A stretch of 64,000 nucleotides of DNA, taken from contig NW_023503608.1 in assembly GCF_014529535.1 (NCBI RefSeq), positions 5,258,501 to 5,322,500 of the forward strand, in the 5' to 3' direction. Below are positions 1 through 11,732 of this stretch, piece after piece (positions within the stretch are counted from its first letter, which is position 1; every line of letters starts with the position of its first letter). Position numbers and translations under genes: made by a program. The notes beneath the pieces were generated by a model. The model made no database searches. It was not told where the DNA came from and saw only the letters and a program-made list of their open reading frames with translations. This DNA comes from Bradysia coprophila (Eukaryota > Arthropoda > Insecta > Diptera > Sciaridae).

Positions 1-3000
1 TTGAATAACAAAAAAATGTGCCGATTGTAAAGTATTGCAATGATTCGTCAAGTAATGCAGACGACTTGTCATTTTCCAAAATGATAATTTCAATATACCT
101 TCTTGCTGCAGCGAAATTGGTATGAAATTTCCTGTCGGTGTAATTTTTCGTTTGCTTAACTTTGTGACACAAACAACACACTCTCCGCAACGTCTACGTA
201 CGACTAGGTACATAAGCGAACGAGTGTTTGTGTTTTAGGTCAAACCATCCGACATTTTAAATTGTGCGAGTGAAACAGCAATAAAAATTGAAGGCAAGGG
301 TTTCTTTGTCGCATTGTGAATGGGGGGAGGAATGTTTTTTTTTTTGAAATCTAGATTTTCAAGTGTTAAGTGTAAAACGTGGACAAATTCCTTAGGCGAA
401 ATAGTCCAAAAAATGATATAAGCATCGGTTTTCTCGACTGCCACTCATAATTATTATACTTAAATTCATTGCACAGACATTAGACTGAAAAGTAATGTTT
501 TCTGCCTAATGATCTGATTTGATGCCTAGGTATCGATTAAAAAAAACTCCTCCACAAAAATTGCTATAACAACAATACAAACAACAATCTATCCACCAAA
601 TCGTATTAACAGTGACCTTCTAATCATTTCTTACAAATTTACTTCAAAATAATTTTACGCTTTAGATCAATTCCATTTTATAAACGTCGCGTATCACATA
701 ATTTACGTGTAAAAGATGTGAAGAATATAAAATGGGCAAGCGGTGCTATACATAGCAAGCAGCGACTATATACTTTCATTGCGATGTGTTTAACGAAAAA
801 CGAATTTTATTCTGCGATAAAACAAAAACCCGAAGGTAAAACGAAGTGATATTTGAACAGAAAATCGCTTGTAAAAGTGACTTTTGGTGAAGACTTGGGC
901 CTTTCTAAAATAAGAAGCTAAATGCGTGTGTTGCTATCGTTACGACACCGATATGGACTATGTTTATCATGAACATGAATCTTTCTAACACGGCCACGGA
1001 ATATTAGATCGACTTTCAACTATGCTCAAATTTTTTGTAAAAAGTCAAGTATAACAGGAAACAAATTTCCTGTATGCTTCTGTCCCAAAGAATAATCTTT
1101 ATTAACGTCAAAGAGTGCGCACGATCCACTCCAACTATCTATAACTTGGTTTGAATAAATGTATAAAGAGATAAAAGGTTTCTGTGTCATTATGTAGAAG
1201 CTCTGTAATATTTTCCAAATTACATCGAAAAAACGGACAAAATATCGAAGACCTCAAGATTGCACCTTCCGAGTAACAACACAAACATCGACATTAATTT
1301 ACAAAACAAACGACTCTAAAAACGATATATATAAATGCATACTCGATGTAGGGCATAATATACACATTACCTTGCAGCACGTAGCCTGATAGAGTATAGT
1401 ATTTATACATACATTTTTATATTATTGTTACCCTATAGCAATCAGTACTTTGAGAGTGTATTAATAACCGAAACATAATTTTAAATACGAAATACGACGA
1501 CCCGTCCCCTGCCCTAATCTATACCCTCGAACCACATGCTAAAATATGACTCAGCCTCACGTCAGTATACGACATAAATGTATAAAACATTTATGGCCGG
1601 CTGTGATGACAAAGAAGCAATAACATTGAACATGCGTCAATGTTTTTGTAGCAAAACATTTCGTTTTTGGAAATTTTTGTAAAGAGGTAATAAATCTGTC
1701 AAAAAAATAGTGCAGGCTAATCTAAAGAAAATGAACAAAATAAAGTACCTCGGCGTTGATTGATTGAAATGTTGAACCGCTTCAAAAACTCAAATCAAGA
1801 TTTATAAAACACTTTCCTTTTATCGCACGAAAAAAACACTCCTCTATGTAGCGCGCTCAAACACAACTAGGTACATTATAAATGGAGACGGAATGTTTTG
1901 GATGGAATGCGTCAATGTGAAGTGTGGGACTGAAAGAGCAATATATTCCTACTCCATTGTCTGTTTCTCAATTTTTGGAGGTTTGGGTTGGGGTAATTTT
2001 TAAGTATATATAGAGTAACAGAATTTAATCTATTTTGAGATTACAAAAAAAATAATTGTTTTGCATTATTCTGAGGGTGTAAATCGAAAAAAAAATCAAA
2101 AATTTTACGCCCTCTATGACAAAAAAATGCTGGGGGAAAAGAAAGCTAAAACAATTTTAATCAAAATGTTACTTTCAAATCAGTTTATACTTAAAAAAAA
2201 AAACGCCACAGATCGCATCATGTAGCGTATAAAATGATGTGAAGAATAGAATGGGAACACTTTATATACAGCACGTTTGCAAAGAGTGTAATTATAGCTT
2301 CGGCGTTTATTGTGCTCTTGTTTTGGAATGGAAAACCGAAATTTGCCGAAGTGACATACCAATTAATATTGATTAAAGTTGGATTTTGTTGTTGATGCAT
2401 GAACATTTAAATACAAAAAAACAATTTTGTTTGAATGTTTAAAAATCTCCTCCAAAAATTTTAATTTTGTTTTTACAGTTTCGTCTTTTGAAATTAAGGC
2501 AGATAGAATGGCCCATTTCCTATTGATACGAGGTTCGCTTTCTTGTTTAATTTTCATTTTTCAATGAGAATCCCAATCTTATACTCTGAATGTTCACATT
2601 TCATGGATAAATACCTAACGATATATTGACTGCATAACTAAGACGTCCTACCCGGTCCTCACCTCACACCTTTTCTATTTTTATTATTGCAAAAGTCAGC
2701 AATGCTCTTCTTTATTTACTCTTATGCCTAATTTTAGGTATCGTCAAAATTCAGAATTCGTCAATGAAACTAGTCATTTCTTACAATTAGTAAGAATTTC
2801 TCTTCTCTAAACTATACCCATTGCATTCTTTGCAGTCGAACCATAAAAGGATTAACCATTTTTCTATTTTAGGAAATTTTTCTCGCAAGAGAATATGAAA
2901 CAACATTCGATGAGCGTCAATTCTTACATTATTTACAGCTAAATATTATGTAGTATACAAGGTAGACCTGCCGTTTACTTTCGACTTTAACATATTCGAC

Positions 3001-4211
3001 CTGTAATCCCTGCAGTTTCACGTACAATATTTACCTGTTCTTTCAAGTAAATACCGAAATTTCCAAGAAGATGAGTGTTGTCACCAAAAGGGAGAGTAAC
3101 TCATATTCACAGCCACTTAAAATATTAAATTTTGGGTCGACGTCAATTTTGTAAAAAAAAATGTGCGAGTGAAGCAGCGATAATGCAATTAAATCACAAT
3201 TTAAATAAGTGGGGTAATTTAGGGTAATTTTTGCAAGTTTACAGCCATAAATTTAATTTGTGCATTGGTGTGGAGGCTTCAAGCTTCAATTAAACGAGCC
3301 AAAATTGAACAAATCTGCAGCACAAACAACTTGTTTATATTATGACCTTGGCATTCGACGCATCACTCTTTTGATTTTCATTTACGGAAAATTGCAACAT
3401 CTTGAATTATACACTTCACAGTGCTTATTTTTTACAAAATATTTTTTCTAAATTTTACTTAGTTCTGGTTCTAAATTTGCTTTTGATTTTTGTCAATATT
3501 TTCCAATTTTTTTTATTTGAAAAAGTTTTCCCTAAAAATAGGCCCTGATTACATACCATAGGTTGTATGAAGTATAAACCTGTATATCGAAATCATTTAA
3601 TTCAATGAAATAAATATTAGTTGTTGAAAGTGGATCCAGCTCCTTTCTGCGGATTGGTTTTTTTAAACTGAACTAAAAAATTATCAAATAAATAGAAAGG
3701 AAAGATCACTTGTATGCTAACAACAGCTAAAAGTATAGTTATGGTATTTTTTGATACATAATACATACATCTAACATAATTATAGATGAATTTAATCGAT
3801 ATTATGGCCGGTAGGACAATTCTACACTAAATAACAGAACAAATTCACAGGGATTATGTCGCCTAAATGAATATTTATAGAAAATACAATTGTAGGATTG
3901 TGTTTACATGAATGTAACTAAAGGCCAATTCTTCTGAAAACCACTTTTATAAAATGCAAAACAAGGTTGACATTTGGGATGTCTAATGCGAATACAATGA
4001 TTCAAGATTTTATCGTGCAGGATATATTTTATGTCGATTAATGGTCGTAATGTTATACTAAATTTAGAATATTTTCGTTCCAATCATCAACAAGCATTTC
4101 CATTTACCTTTTCCGCGATTTCAGAATACAAAATAGTAAATAAATAAAATTTCACTTTTCTTTTTTCACAAACAACATACACCACCCGACCACCGATTTA
4201 CAGATTTAACT
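1..4211. other. AT-rich intergenic region, no gene seen
   Basis: I see no open frame with recognisable protein similarity or splice structure here. A TATAAAA at about 727-733 is followed some 30-45 bp later by possible initiator sequence, and a candidate splice donor (GAAG then GTAAAA) lies near 836. This could be a core promoter with a non-coding first exon, but there is no downstream gene to attach it to. The rest is A/T homopolymer-rich sequence. Confidence 0.5.
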
Positions 4212-4646
4212 ATGGGTACCGAGACTGAATGCACCCAACGAATGTTGGACGAAAGTGGTGAGATGAAGTATAAAATGGAGCATGCCTTCAACTTTATGAT
4301 ACAGTTCAAAATACAACGGAAACTCCTTTTTCTTTAAATTTTGACTTAGTGGAGTTTAAACCGGAACAGTATGTTTTGTTCATGTTCATTGAACATAAAA
4401 TGACATTAGGTCAGGAATAGAACTTCTCACGAATAATGCTAAAAATGGAAAATTCTAAATACGCTCACGTTTATAGACAAATGTCGAAATTCCAGCGCCA
4501 CATGGTGTCAGTTGCGTAGCATAGGTTAATTCTATCAGTTTCTTTTTATTGGCAAGGATGGCAAGTTAATAGAAGTTGGTGAGACTGTATTCAGCTTCGA
4601 TCAGCAAAAAGTCTCCTTGAATGCATCTCACAACATAAGATATTGA
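4212..4646 (+). pseudogene. Possible decayed coding remnant, family unknown
   Basis: Several short frames in series have protein-like composition but are broken by stops and frame shifts. Frame A runs from ATG 4212 to TAA 4335. A second frame overlaps it (about 4334-4420) and continues past a TAG to 4519, with an internal ATG at 4445. A third frame (about 4533-4646) reads YQFLFIGKDGKLIEVGETVF and on to a stop. The region is less AT-rich than its surroundings. I do not recognise the family. It may be a pseudogene with several indels or small exons of an unannotated gene; no splice sites clearly join the pieces. Chance cannot be excluded. Confidence 0.3.
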
Positions 4647-4710
4647 GTTTTCCATCATTGAAGGGGTCATTCAAATCTCTTATGTCTACTGTTCTAATTA
4701 TCATAATGTA

Positions 4711-4781
4711 CCTAATAAAGTACTACGCACTCGATGGCATAATAGTTATTTATGACATCTAGTGCAAAGTACTTTCTTAGG
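4711..4781. repeat. Imperfect DNA hairpin (H9)
   Basis: CCTAATAAAGTACT at the left is mirrored by AGTACTTTCTTAGG at the right. The inner parts GCACTCGATGGCATAAT and TATGACATCTAGTGC also pair. The flanking stretch 4750-4805 matches, in reverse complement, the sequence at 44265-44320, so both belong to one dispersed foldback family. Confidence 0.6.
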
Positions 4782-4920
4782 CTCTAGATGTGTAATTATG
4801 TGTGTCATTATACATATCGTGAACTTTGTTTTAACGTAAATGTAGATTTGAAGAACTAATAAACATTTTGTTAAGTCGAGCAACATCCGTCAGGATCTTC
4901 CAATTTTTGCCTAATAAAGC

Positions 4921-5057
4921 GATGAAAGTATACTCTATAGGTGTGGTCTAATGTCAAAATTTGTATGGAGAGAAGGATTTTCATTGAAAGGTGACTTTGT
5001 TTACATGAAATCGCTATTTCCTCCGGTTTGTATGGACAGACCATACCTGGTTTGTAC
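4921..5057. repeat. MITE family R2, copy 1
   Basis: It starts with ATGAAAGTATACTCTATAGG and ends in CAGACCATACCTGGTTTGTACTTTCATTG, so the ends are inverted (ATGAAAGTA against TACTTTCAT, and GGTRTGGTC against GACCATACC). The internal text (TCTAATGTCAAAATTTGTATGGAG, then CGCTATTTCCTCCGGTTTGTATG) recurs in copies at 5735 and 6165. The size and lack of coding capacity fit a non-autonomous DNA transposon. Confidence 0.65.
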
Positions 5058-5734
5058 TTTCATTGTAAGTACTTTGCACATAGATTCATACACCGTTTTA
5101 TGCAGCAGAGGCATCTAAAGTTCGTAATTTTCGAACATTATATCATGATGAGTTGCGTAAATAAGCATTTCACAACTCAGCATCATAATGTGCGAAAACT
5201 ACACCAAAAAAATATTTTATTGGGCACATCAGAACTGGTGAAATGGTGTTATTGTTTCTCCATAAGATCGAATGAGCCAACCCACTTCAAGCAAAAGTGA
5301 TCATAGTGGCGGTCAGCTGCAGAAAGTACTCTATTTCATATGAAAATGTTGTTACAGTGTTTTACAGACACACTGTCAATTTTCAGTACCCTATTTAGAG
5401 CAATGAATGTACATTTATCTTGTCAAAATAATATGAAAACGGGTGCGTTAGACTCCGTTTTTAAAATCATTATTTCCTCATTAGACCCTACCTGGGTGGG
5501 TTATATTCATTGATTTAGAGTACCACTCATGCTTGAAGTGCGTTCAATGAGCCATTTTCTACCAGATGATATTACCAAGGTAGATATAGTGTGGAGGTAA
5601 TGTCATATATAACCGAATCGTTAAAAACATAAAAAATGGAAGACGTTTATAATCCAACTTGTTCCACATTCGATATCCATACGTTACATACAAATACAAA
5701 TTAGTCAGTTAAGTGACCTGGGGCCTAGTAACAT

Positions 5735-5920
5735 CAATGAAAGTATACTCTGTAGGTATGGTCTAATGTCAAAATTTGTGTGGAGCGGAGAAAATAGCGA
5801 TTTCATATAAAGAAACTCATCTTTCAATTAAAATCATTCAAAAGGGTAATTTTTAAATATGAAATCGATATTTCCTCCGGTTTGTATAAACAGACCATAC
5901 CTGGTTTGTACTTTCATTGA
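5735..5920. repeat. MITE family R2, copy 2 (most complete)
   Basis: It runs from CAATGAAAGTATACTCTGTAGG to GGTTTGTACTTTCATTGA. It shares the ends and inner segments of the copy at 4921 plus an extra middle stretch. The termini form an inverted repeat of roughly 30 bp with mismatches. Confidence 0.65.
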
Positions 5921-6164
5921 TTAACGTAGGTGATTTCTAATTTTTTACGGACTGTAGCTTTGACTAAATATTGGGGAAATTGTGATCTTGACTTTTAATT
6001 ATAACTAACATCTTCATTATCCATACTGTATGGACCATACAAAATAGATTTCATCTTATTATATTATAAGAATAAGCTAAAACAATCTACCTCGATATCA
6101 TCGATATTTGAGTTATTCGCCATAGATTCAGAGTATGTTATAAAGAACAATAAACGTCAACACA

Positions 6165-6297
6165 AGGGATGGTCGAATGTCAAACTTTGTATGTGGCGGA
6201 GGACATTATAATCGCTGAGAGATGAGTTTGTTTATATGAAATCGCCATGTCCACCGGTCTGTATGAACAGACCATACCTGGTTTATACTTTCATTGA
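6165..6297. repeat. MITE family R2, copy 3 (5'-truncated)
   Basis: It begins inside the left terminal repeat (GGGATGGTCGAATGTCAAACTT) and ends in the family 3' end (CAGACCATACCTGGTTTATACTTTCATTG). The left tip is missing. It lies immediately left of the hAT-type MITE. Confidence 0.6.
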
Positions 6298-6307
6298 TAG
6301 AGAATAG

Positions 6308-6629
6308 TGAAAATGCAGAGAGATGCTAATATGACGGCTGGGACGCCGTTTCGACGGATAGAGGGAATTTGTCCATCATTTCTGAAAAAAATTGAACCGT
6401 ATGCGACCAGCTGTCAAATTGAAAAAGACATAACCCCAGATTTTTTTTAATACTTCCAGCATCACCAATTTTAATGAAATAAATTGCTAACATGATCCTT
6501 GTGGGATCAGAATGAACATAAGTCCATTTATTTATAAATCAGATTCGTTATATGAAAAAGGCTGACAAATTCCCTCTATCCGTCGAAACGGCGTCCCAGC
6601 CGTTATCTTAGCATCTCTCTGTGAAAATG
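6308..6629. mobile_element. hAT-type MITE with 8-bp target duplication
   Basis: 58-bp terminal inverted repeats occupy 6316-6373 and 6564-6621 and begin CAGAGAGATGCTAA, with only a few mismatches. The element is flanked on both sides by TGAAAATG (6308-6315 and 6622-6629). An 8-bp duplication and ends starting CAGAG are typical of hAT elements. The internal 190 bp has no open frame. It lies about 190 bp upstream of the IntS9 start codon, so it may contribute to that promoter. Confidence 0.85.
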
Positions 6630-6818
6630 GTGAAAATAAAGAGAAGAGATGCGAGATGACGTAACGGCGGATCACCCAATCACTGACAGCTGTCAATAAC
6701 CTATGCGCCCTATCAAGTGATTTTTTAGCATCTGACAAGCCGGTCCATGTTTTTTGTTTACAAGACTTATTGTATCGGACGAAAACGAAAATCGAATTTA
6801 TCTTAAAAAGCTCTCACA

Positions 6819-9271
6819 ATGAAATTGGTAAATTTGACAAATCACTCATCCAACGCACGAAAAAATTAAATTTTTCTTACAGTATTGTCTCAGTGGCGAT
6901 CCAGCCAAGCCATGCTACGTGATAAGTTTCAAAGAATTGCTCATAATGCTGGACTGTGGACTAACAGCCCAGACAATTCTCAATTTTTTGCCACTTCCGT
7001 TGGTGCACAGTCAAAAATTTCAGTCGCTTCCCAATTGGATATCACCACGTGATCACGATTCTCAAATCGATGGCGAATTGAAGGAATGTTGTGGACGAGT
7101 TTTCATTGATTCATCGCCCGAATTCAATGCACCGTTGGATAAAGTGATTGATTTCTCTGAAATTGACATCATTTTGATATCAAACTACATGAATATGTTA
7201 GCTTTACCGTACATTACTGAGGGAACTGGATTTAATGGGACCGTTTACGCAACTGAACCAACTTTACAAATCGGAAGGTAGAAAATGGAAGAAAGTGGTG
7301 GTTAGAGAACACGTATAGTAAAGGGAATTGTTTTCAGGTTTTTCTTAGAGGAATTGGTCGATTACATCGAAGTTGCGCCTAAAGCAAACGTTGCCACTCA
7401 ATGGAAGGAAATGCAACATTTGCTTCCACCACCACTTTGCGATGCATACAAGCCGAAAAGTTGGAAACACATTTTTACGACAGAAGCGGTACAGAGCAGC
7501 TTGGCTAGGGTACAAATTGCCGGCTACGATGAAAAACTGGTACATTTATGTGATATTTCCGTAACATCCAAGCAATTATCAGCATATTTTCCCAACCTAT
7601 TTTAGGATATTTTCGGTGCTCTTGAAGTAACGCCAGTAAGTTCTGGTTTTTGTCTCGGATCGAGTAATTGGGTATTGAGTTCTGGCCATGAAAAAGTCGC
7701 ATACATCAGCGGATCGTCCACACTGACCACTCACCCGCGACCCATAAATCAGTCAGCACTAAAGTATGCCGATATTGTCATCATGACTGGGCTCACACAA
7801 GCTCCTCATTACAATCCCGATAGTATGTTGGGTGAATTGTGCATGAATGTTGGTATGTTTCGAATGATATTGATCGGACGCGAAGGTGTTTTTGATTAAC
7901 GCGTTGAATATTCCGCAGCTATGACTTTGAAAAACGGTGGCTCCGTTCTAATTCCGTGTTATCCGTCGGGAGTAGTCTACGATTTGTTTGAATGTTTGTC
8001 AACGAATCTGGACAATCATGGCTTCTCACAAATTCCGATGTTCTTCATTTCACCAGTGGCCGACAGTTCACTGGCCTACTCAAACATTCTGGCCGAATGG
8101 TTGAGTTCGTTAAAGCAAAACAAAGTTTACATTCCAGATGAACCGTTCCCCCATGCAAGTGCGTTTTGTTTTCGCGATTAAGTTGATTGCACAAATTGAT
8201 TTTTCGATGGTGTTTCAGGTCTGGTGAAAAACGCTCGACTCAAACATTTCAAACACATTTACTCGGAAGGATTCAGCACCGATTTTCGTCAGCCGTGTGT
8301 AGTGTTTTGCGGTCATCCAAGTCTTCGATTCGGTGATGCTGTGCATTTCATCGAGCTGTGGGGCTCGAATCCACTACACACAGTCATTTTTACGGGTGAG
8401 CACTTTTGGCATTGCAAAATATCGAACAGAAATCAACTCCTAATTTCAGAGCCGGATTTTCCATATCATCAGGTACTGGCACCTTTCCAACCATTGGCCA
8501 TGAAAGCAATTTATTGTCCCATCGAGACATCGCTCAATTTTCAACAAGCAAATAAATTGCTTAAAGATCTGAAACCTGGTAATATCGTTATACCAGACAG
8601 TTATACACAGCCGCCAGCGATGGCTCCTCACAAAACCGATTTGGTCATTGATCAGGTGAGTTGAAATACGATTTTGGTTTGTCACACATTTTCGAACGAT
8701 TATCTTTTAGGGACAAGAACGTCCATTGATAACATTCAAACATGGCGAAGTAATAAAGTTGCCATTGAAACGGAAACGAAATCGAGTGTTTTTAACGCCA
8801 GAAGTAGCTGCAACTATTGTCCCGCGAGAAGTGAAACCTGGAGTGAATCTTTCAACCCTTACCGGCTACCTTCAAGTCAAGGATAATCTTCACAATATAA
8901 CGGTAAGACTCGACGCGACAGTCCAAACATTCGTTTGCATTCATTCTACGACTATTCTTCCGCAGATTGTAGACGATGTTAAAGACGACACAAACAAGAG
9001 AACGATACCGACGCGCGAGGAATGCTTGAAGAAAACGAAATACGAGTTCGGTCAGTTGGACGTGGATTTGTTCTACAAGAAGTTGATGCAAGATGGGATC
9101 ACTGACGTGAAAATGGAACAGAATGGTCCGGGTTCGGTTACGATAACATTGACCGGCGAGGATACATCCATAAATATCAGCGAACAAAATACGCACATCG
9201 TTTGCGGTGGCAAACAAAGTCTTCGATTGAAATTGCGTGATTTGTTACTTCAGTGTGTTCAGAAGATTTAA
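6819..9271 (+). CDS. Integrator complex subunit 9 (nine exons)
   Basis: A beta-CASP/metallo-beta-lactamase-fold subunit of the nuclear Integrator complex. It partners the endonuclease IntS11 in 3' processing of snRNAs and in promoter-proximal termination. Exons: 6819-6827, 6883-7277, 7338-7539, 7606-7852, 7919-8158, 8219-8395, 8450-8655, 8711-8902, 8966-9271. All introns are 54-66 bp, begin GT and end AG, and the phases agree. The product is 657 aa, close to human IntS9. Diagnostic segments are [17 protein letters not shown] at the start, [61 protein letters not shown], and the C-terminal IntS11-binding region ending in [12 protein letters not shown]. The coding part of exon 1 is only 9 nt (MKL). 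An AATAAA at 9271-9276 overlaps the stop codon. Confidence 0.96.
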
Positions 9272-9552
9272 ATAAAAATTTAGCGATTGCAAGAAGTTGT
9301 TGTGGCAATTCTACCTTGAAATGGGAACGTTTACCTGGTACTTCTAGCACAAGTGGATTTGTGGTCCATCCACATCATTGGTAAAGCAGAAGAACGAATG
9401 CGGCTTTGTGAAAATTTCCGACCACGATCGGCTATATAAACACCACGAAAGGATTAAAGTCAAACGCGCACCGAACCTTCACTTAATATCGGCTTTATTC
9501 ATCCTTGGTACTGGTTAACATCTAACGATGCTCTACTACCCACCGCCATCTC

Positions 9553-10247
9553 TTAAAATATTCGATTTGGATTCTCATTCCGGACATTTTCATTCACACG
9601 TCCGGTGATATTTATCGAATTGATCATCATCATGGTATTTTGTTGTCGCTGGAAATTGAATCGAACATACTGCTTCCTTCGCTTCTTTTTGAAATGTACT
9701 TTTGTGTGTGTCAAAGTCTTTTCGATTACTGTTGCCTGCACATCCACCAATCCCGGTTGCACAAGTGGTCGTCCAATTAAGGAAAAGTCATTTCCACCGG
9801 CTACGAGTACCTGCGAGGTAAAAATTCCGATTTCAATTTCTGTTCTTCATCAATGGATAGCACTCGAATGTACCTTGTCCAAACGAATTTTGTCACCGAT
9901 GTTTGGCGGCCAGTAACCCTCCACCAAGATAATGTCACCGGTTGTGATTTTGAACTGTTTACCAGCTAAATGCACAACGGCAAACAGGCGACCTTCGTTC
10001 TGTTGGGCTATTTGGTTGTTTACCTTTTCGAAGACACTTTCGTTGGTTTGCAGTGCAGTTTGAGTCTTATTTGCTTCACTTACAGAACTGTTCGCCTGTA
10101 GATGTACTGAGCGAAAAGAGTCTGTGAAGTTTAGAATTTTTGGTAAACTTAAACTTGCGCGTTTTAATTTAAAAAAAAAATCAATTTACTTATCAACTGG
10201 TTCATCGGCGAGCGAAGCCCAGCATTCCAAATTTTACTCGACAACAT
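9553..10247 (-). CDS. Mitochondrial ribosomal protein L21 (bL21m), three exons
   Basis: A structural protein of the large mitoribosomal subunit. Exons on the minus strand: 10190-10247, 9874-10121 and 9553-9810, with GT-AG introns of 68 and 63 bp and matching phases; the product is 187 aa. The N-terminus (MLSSKIWNAGLRSPMNQ) is basic and lacks acidic residues, as expected for a mitochondrial presequence. The bL21 core is clear: RLFAVVHLAGKQFKIT, then IILVEGYW, then GRPLVQPGLVDVQATVIEK, then the basic HFKKKRRKQYVRFNFQRQQ. Convergent with IntS9, with 281 bp between stop codons. A minus-strand AATAAA lies at 9494-9499. DRE-like sites lie upstream (see 10318 and 10426). Confidence 0.93.
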
Positions 10248-10317
10248 AATTAAGAAAAAAATAAATAAATTTGTTTCTCAAATGTGCCGTGCCATCTGTC
10301 AAGGTTTTTTCTCGGGT

Positions 10318-10325
10318 TATCGATG
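10318..10325. promoter_or_regulatory. DRE-like site TATCGATG
   Basis: It lies 71 bp upstream of the mRpL21 start codon and differs at one base from the DREF target TATCGATA. It pairs with the perfect site at 10426. Confidence 0.4.
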
Positions 10326-10425
10326 GAGTGGTGAACATTTTCTTGTCAAATTAAGTGGTGGATTGGGTGGATTTTGGTACAACAACTTAAAAAGGTGGTG
10401 ATTTCAAAAAAGGGACCTGGCAGGT

Positions 10426-10433
10426 TATCGATA
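10426..10433. promoter_or_regulatory. DRE site TATCGATA upstream of mRpL21
   Basis: A perfect palindromic DRE core (TATCGATA) about 180 bp upstream of the mRpL21 ATG. In Drosophila this motif binds DREF and marks housekeeping and mitochondrial-protein promoters. Function here is inferred from position and motif only. Confidence 0.5.
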
Positions 10434-11220
10434 ACAGCAACGATTTATGAATGTTAATAAATAAGCAACAAACAACAGTAGTTACTAAAAATTAATGAAG
10501 TAAAAGATTCCCTTGAAATGGGCGAAATCCTGACATTTTTCTAAACCCCAAATGTCAGCCCTTCCAAGTGAACGAGTCAGATTTAACAATAATCGTACTG
10601 TTAGATCGAAAATGACACAAAAAAGGCACTACAAACCTTGAGAAAATAGTTGGAACTTTGGTAATTTACCTGGAGTTTCGTCTTGACCCGAAAAAGGAAC
10701 ATTGAGCAACGAGAGATACCAAAAAAAAAAAACAAGACTTTCATGACAAATCAACTGTCAGTTTGTTGTTACCTCGCTTCCTATTGACTTATTTAAGCTT
10801 ATGAATGGAAGAGAAAATATTTGTCGGTTTTTCGGCCCTTCACATGATGCTCGTGTAACCCTGGTGATGTGGTTTTAAGACATTTTTACACACTCAAAAA
10901 ATGAGATTTTGGATGTACATTAAAATGGCCAAATTTTAACGAGTAACTCGTAGATACGTTTTAAATGTACAATTTACGAATGAGTAAACCATTGGTCTTA
11001 TCGTGTTTTTGGGAGTTATATCCGTACATCGATGTACACTTGATTCGTACACTGCTGTACGATTAATCCGTCCTTATCAGGTGACAGTGTATATCCTCAA
11101 ACAGGTTAATTTTGATGTGGTTAGCCAATGCTTAGATTTGTTAAGTAAAAACTATTTGCTGGCGGAAGACTGCCAAAACGATTCATAGTGTCGTGTCAGT
11201 TATCAAAATAAACGTTCCTT

Positions 11221-11547
11221 TTAAGAGGCACCGGCACTTAGCTAAAATTGTAGCCTACATTTGCGTGTTTAGTATTTCATTTTTGTTAATATCAATAGCA
11301 ATTTGACCCGCTCTGAGAACAATGAGCAGTTTATGAAAATTTCATTAAACTGCTCACTTTTCTCAGAGCTGGTCAAACGACTACAACCAACACTATTTTC
11401 TGTTGAAACACATTCGTGGTCGGAATTGCGGTCGTACATTTTTCAAAAAGGATTCTGGTGAAAAGATATCATCAAAAGTAAACTAAAATCCAGTATTGAA
11501 AAATCGCCCTAATGTATGCTTTTCGGCAAAGTACCGGTGCCTCTTAA
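11221..11547. mobile_element. piggyBac-like MITE flanked by TTAA
   Basis: The sequence TTAA GAGGCACCGGCACTT starts the element and AAGTACCGGTGCCTC TTAA ends it. The terminal inverted repeats are about 15 bp with one mismatch, and TTAA on both sides is the piggyBac target duplication. A second internal inverted repeat (GCTCTGAGAA and GAGCAGTTTA against TAAACTGCTC and TTCTCAGAGC) sits near 11310-11370. There is no coding capacity. Confidence 0.7.
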
Positions 11548-11732
11548 TAGATTTGGCCGACCTCGATCGGTAATAATTACATGTTTGATTAGTTAGGAAA
11601 AATTCAATTGCAGAATAAAACTTTAATAAAATCTAAAAAACACAACCATGTTACTGGCCCAATTAATGGTTTACTTTGCTTTTCAACCGTACATTTTATA
11701 AGCGGTTCGAAATTACGTTCACTCTTCTCAGC

